Shown here one piece after another: positions 62,719 to 64,000 of a stretch of 64,000 bases of DNA. Positions within the stretch are counted from its first letter, which is position 1. Each line of letters begins with the position of its first letter. The notes under the pieces are model-generated. The model saw only the letters and a program-made list of their open reading frames with translations. It did not search any database and was not told the DNA's origin. A program made the position numbers and the translations under genes. This DNA is from Capnocytophaga canimorsus (lineage in GTDB: Bacteria > Bacteroidota > Bacteroidia > Flavobacteriales > Flavobacteriaceae), in assembly GCF_002302565.1 (NCBI RefSeq), contig NZ_CP022382.1, positions 2,217,001-2,281,000 on the forward strand, given 5' to 3'.

Positions 62719-64000
62719 CTAATTTTTGTGGGTTACGCCAAAATTTTCGATTTCGGATTTGATTTTTTGAGCTAATTCATCTGCTTGTTTTTGAGTTTTT
62801 GCCTCTGTATAGATGCGGATAATAGGTTCAGTATTTGATTTTCTTAAATGTACCCAACTGTCTGCAAAATCAATCTTTACTCCGTCAATGGTATTTACGT
62901 TTTCATTACTATATTTTTCTGCCATTTGTATCAAAATAGCATCAACATTTACCTCAGGAGTAAGCTCAATTTTGTTTTTGCTCATAAAATAGGCAGGGTA
63001 ACTCTCTCGGAGTTCTTTTACTGAAGACACATTTCGGGTAGCCAATAGTGATAAGAACAAGGCTACGCCCACAAGTGCATCACGTCCGTAATGGAGCTCA
63101 GGATAGATAATTCCTCCGTTGCCTTCTCCTCCAATGATGACTTGATGTTTTTTCATTATTTCTACCACATTCACTTCGCCTACAGCCGATGCAAAATAAT
63201 TTGCTCCGCGTTTTTCTGTGATGTCTCGTAAGGCACGTGAGGAAGATAAATTTGAGGCCGTGTTACCAGAGGTTTTTCCTAGCACATAGTCGGCACAAGC
63301 CACCAAAGTATATTCCTCTCCAAACATTTCGCCATCTTCACAAATGAGAGCCAATCGGTCAACATCGGGGTCTACCACAATACCGAAATCGGCCTTTTCC
63401 TCAACTACTTTTTGAGAAATATCCGAAAGGTGTTCCTTTAGAGGTTCTGGGTTGTGTGGGAAATGCCCATTAGGCTCGCAGTACAATTTTATTATGTTTA
63501 CGCCTAATTTTTCCAAAAGTTGCGGAATGGCAATTCCTCCTGTGGAATTTACAGCATCAACGACTACTTTGAATTTACGTTTTTTTATGGCTTCAAGGTC
63601 TAAAATAGGAAGCTCTAAAACGGCTTGGATATGTTTTTCAATATACGAATCGTCTTTTTGAATTTTGCCTAAATGATCTACTTCAGCGAAGTTAAAGTCA
63701 TTGGCTTCAGCTATTTTTAGTATTTTTTCTCCTTCTTTTCCGCTTAAAAACTCACCTTTTTCATTTAATAGTTTTAAAGCATTCCATTGTTTAGGATTGT
63801 GACTGGCGGTTAAAATGATTCCACCATTGGCTTTTTCCATAGGAACGGCAACCTCTACCGTTGGGGTGGTACTTAGCCCGAGGTCTATTACGTCGATTCC
63901 CAATCCTACTAAGGTATAAGTAACCAAATTTTGAATCATTTCCCCTGAAAGACGTGCATCACGCCCAACAACCACTTTAATTTTTTCTTGATTCGATTGT
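62719..64000 (-). CDS. glmM: Phosphoglucosamine mutase GlmM (5' partial)
   Basis: GlmM converts glucosamine-6-phosphate to glucosamine-1-phosphate for UDP-GlcNAc and peptidoglycan synthesis. The frame runs off the window edge; about 427 codons are visible, and the GTG at 63975 is not the start. The phosphoserine loop ILTASHNPKQWNALK, the Mg loop DPDVDRLAL, the sugar-binding GEGNGGIIYPELHYGRDA and the phosphate-binding RKSNTEPIIRIYTE are intact. The GEGNGG form and this loop fit the GlmM/phosphomannomutase group; GlmM is the usual call in flavobacteria. Confidence 0.88.
   Translation of the reverse strand, partial: QSNQEKIKVVVGRDARLSGEMIQNLVTYTLVGLGIDVIDLGLSTTPTVEVAVPMEKANGGIILTASHNPKQWNALKLLNEKGEFLSGKEGEKILKIAEANDFNFAEVDHLGKIQKDDSYIEKHIQAVLELPILDLEAIKKRKFKVVVDAVNSTGGIAIPQLLEKLGVNIIKLYCEPNGHFPHNPEPLKEHLSDISQKVVEEKADFGIVVDPDVDRLALICEDGEMFGEEYTLVACADYVLGKTSGNTASNLSSSRALRDITEKRGANYFASAVGEVNVVEIMKKHQVIIGGEGNGGIIYPELHYGRDALVGVALFLSLLATRNVSSVKELRESYPAYFMSKNKIELTPEVNVDAILIQMAEKYSNENVNTIDGVKIDFADSWVHLRKSNTEPIIRIYTEAKTQKQADELAQKIKSEIENFGVTHKN

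Noticed and set aside
1..64000. CRISPR array, prophage, insertion sequence or rRNA operon
   Set aside because: No regularly spaced 25-40 base repeats, transposase, phage structural genes or rRNA sequences were seen on either strand.

Overview
The window is a stretch of chromosome from an AT-rich member of the Bacteroidota, class Flavobacteriia. The gene content suggests a Capnocytophaga-like member of the Flavobacteriaceae, but that genus call is inference. The evidence is the menaquinone genes, BshC, a long-form ketol-acid reductoisomerase, many families typical of flavobacteria (DUF2853, DUF3127, DUF4252, DUF5686, DUF6048, DUF6095, DUF6452, DUF6495), and Bacteroidota-type promoters with a TAnnTTTG -7 box and an upstream TTG. 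No prophage, insertion sequence, CRISPR array or rRNA operon was seen. Most of the window is core chromosome.

Layout. 1-2.0 kb: the end of dsbD. 2.2-2.9 kb: an unrecognised gene. 3.1-6.5 kb: a tightly coupled sixA-ppk1-ppx polyphosphate operon (minus). 6.7-11.5 kb (minus): a metal-dependent hydrolase, menA, a coiled-coil protein, a 21-bp repeat cluster, an unrecognised AT-rich gene and menB. 11.8-13.9 kb: a short-chain dehydrogenase, a small transaldolase and a DUF4252 lipoprotein, then a fragment of an aspartic protease. 14.4-17.8 kb: an S41 protease with a DUF6095 protein (minus), divergent from a sigma factor / membrane protein / DUF4252 module. 17.9-20.0 kb: menD and a DUF2853 gene. 20.2-21.9 kb: a BlaI-type repressor and an M56 (BlaR1-like) protease behind a promoter that carries two perfect dyads. 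21.9-29.4 kb: the ilvD-ilvB-ilvN-ilvC-ilvA branched-chain amino acid cluster (minus), preceded by a readable attenuator with an isoleucine-rich leader peptide. 29.5-31.7 kb: tRNA-Leu, tRNA-Gly and argS. 31.8-34.2 kb: a porin, tatA, a PAP2 phosphatase and a small membrane protein. 34.2-38.8 kb (minus): DUF6048, DUF6452, rlmD, etfA and etfB. 39.2-42.7 kb: the pyruvate dehydrogenase E1 beta gene and a DUF5686 outer-membrane protein. 42.8-46.6 kb: ribB with a degenerate GTP cyclohydrolase II domain, aroK, three tRNAs and bshC. 46.9-53.1 kb (plus): rpsA, DUF6495, panB, a YoaK-type membrane protein, a pseudouridine synthase, a xerC-like recombinase and hpf. 53.2-55.9 kb: two OmpA-family genes flanking a lipocalin-like lipoprotein. 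56-64 kb: a UvrD-type helicase, DUF3127, aat, a thioredoxin-like protein, DUF3109, a beta-barrel protein, an LD-carboxypeptidase and the 3' part of glmM.

How the genes fit together. Respiration and envelope are the main themes: menA, menB and menD make menaquinone; etfAB and pdhB feed electrons and acetyl-CoA; tatA, dsbD, the porin, OmpA proteins and lipoproteins build the envelope. The ilv cluster and panB share 2-ketoisovalerate metabolism. Regulatory signals are the most informative part of the window. The ilv attenuator has leader peptide, antiterminator and terminator in the classical order. The blaI promoter has two operator-like palindromes over its -33 box and spacer. Four promoters share the same 19-bp spacing. 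I see no clearly novel multi-gene system. The best candidates for new biology are the ilv attenuator, the blaI/M56 switch and the two unrecognised genes.
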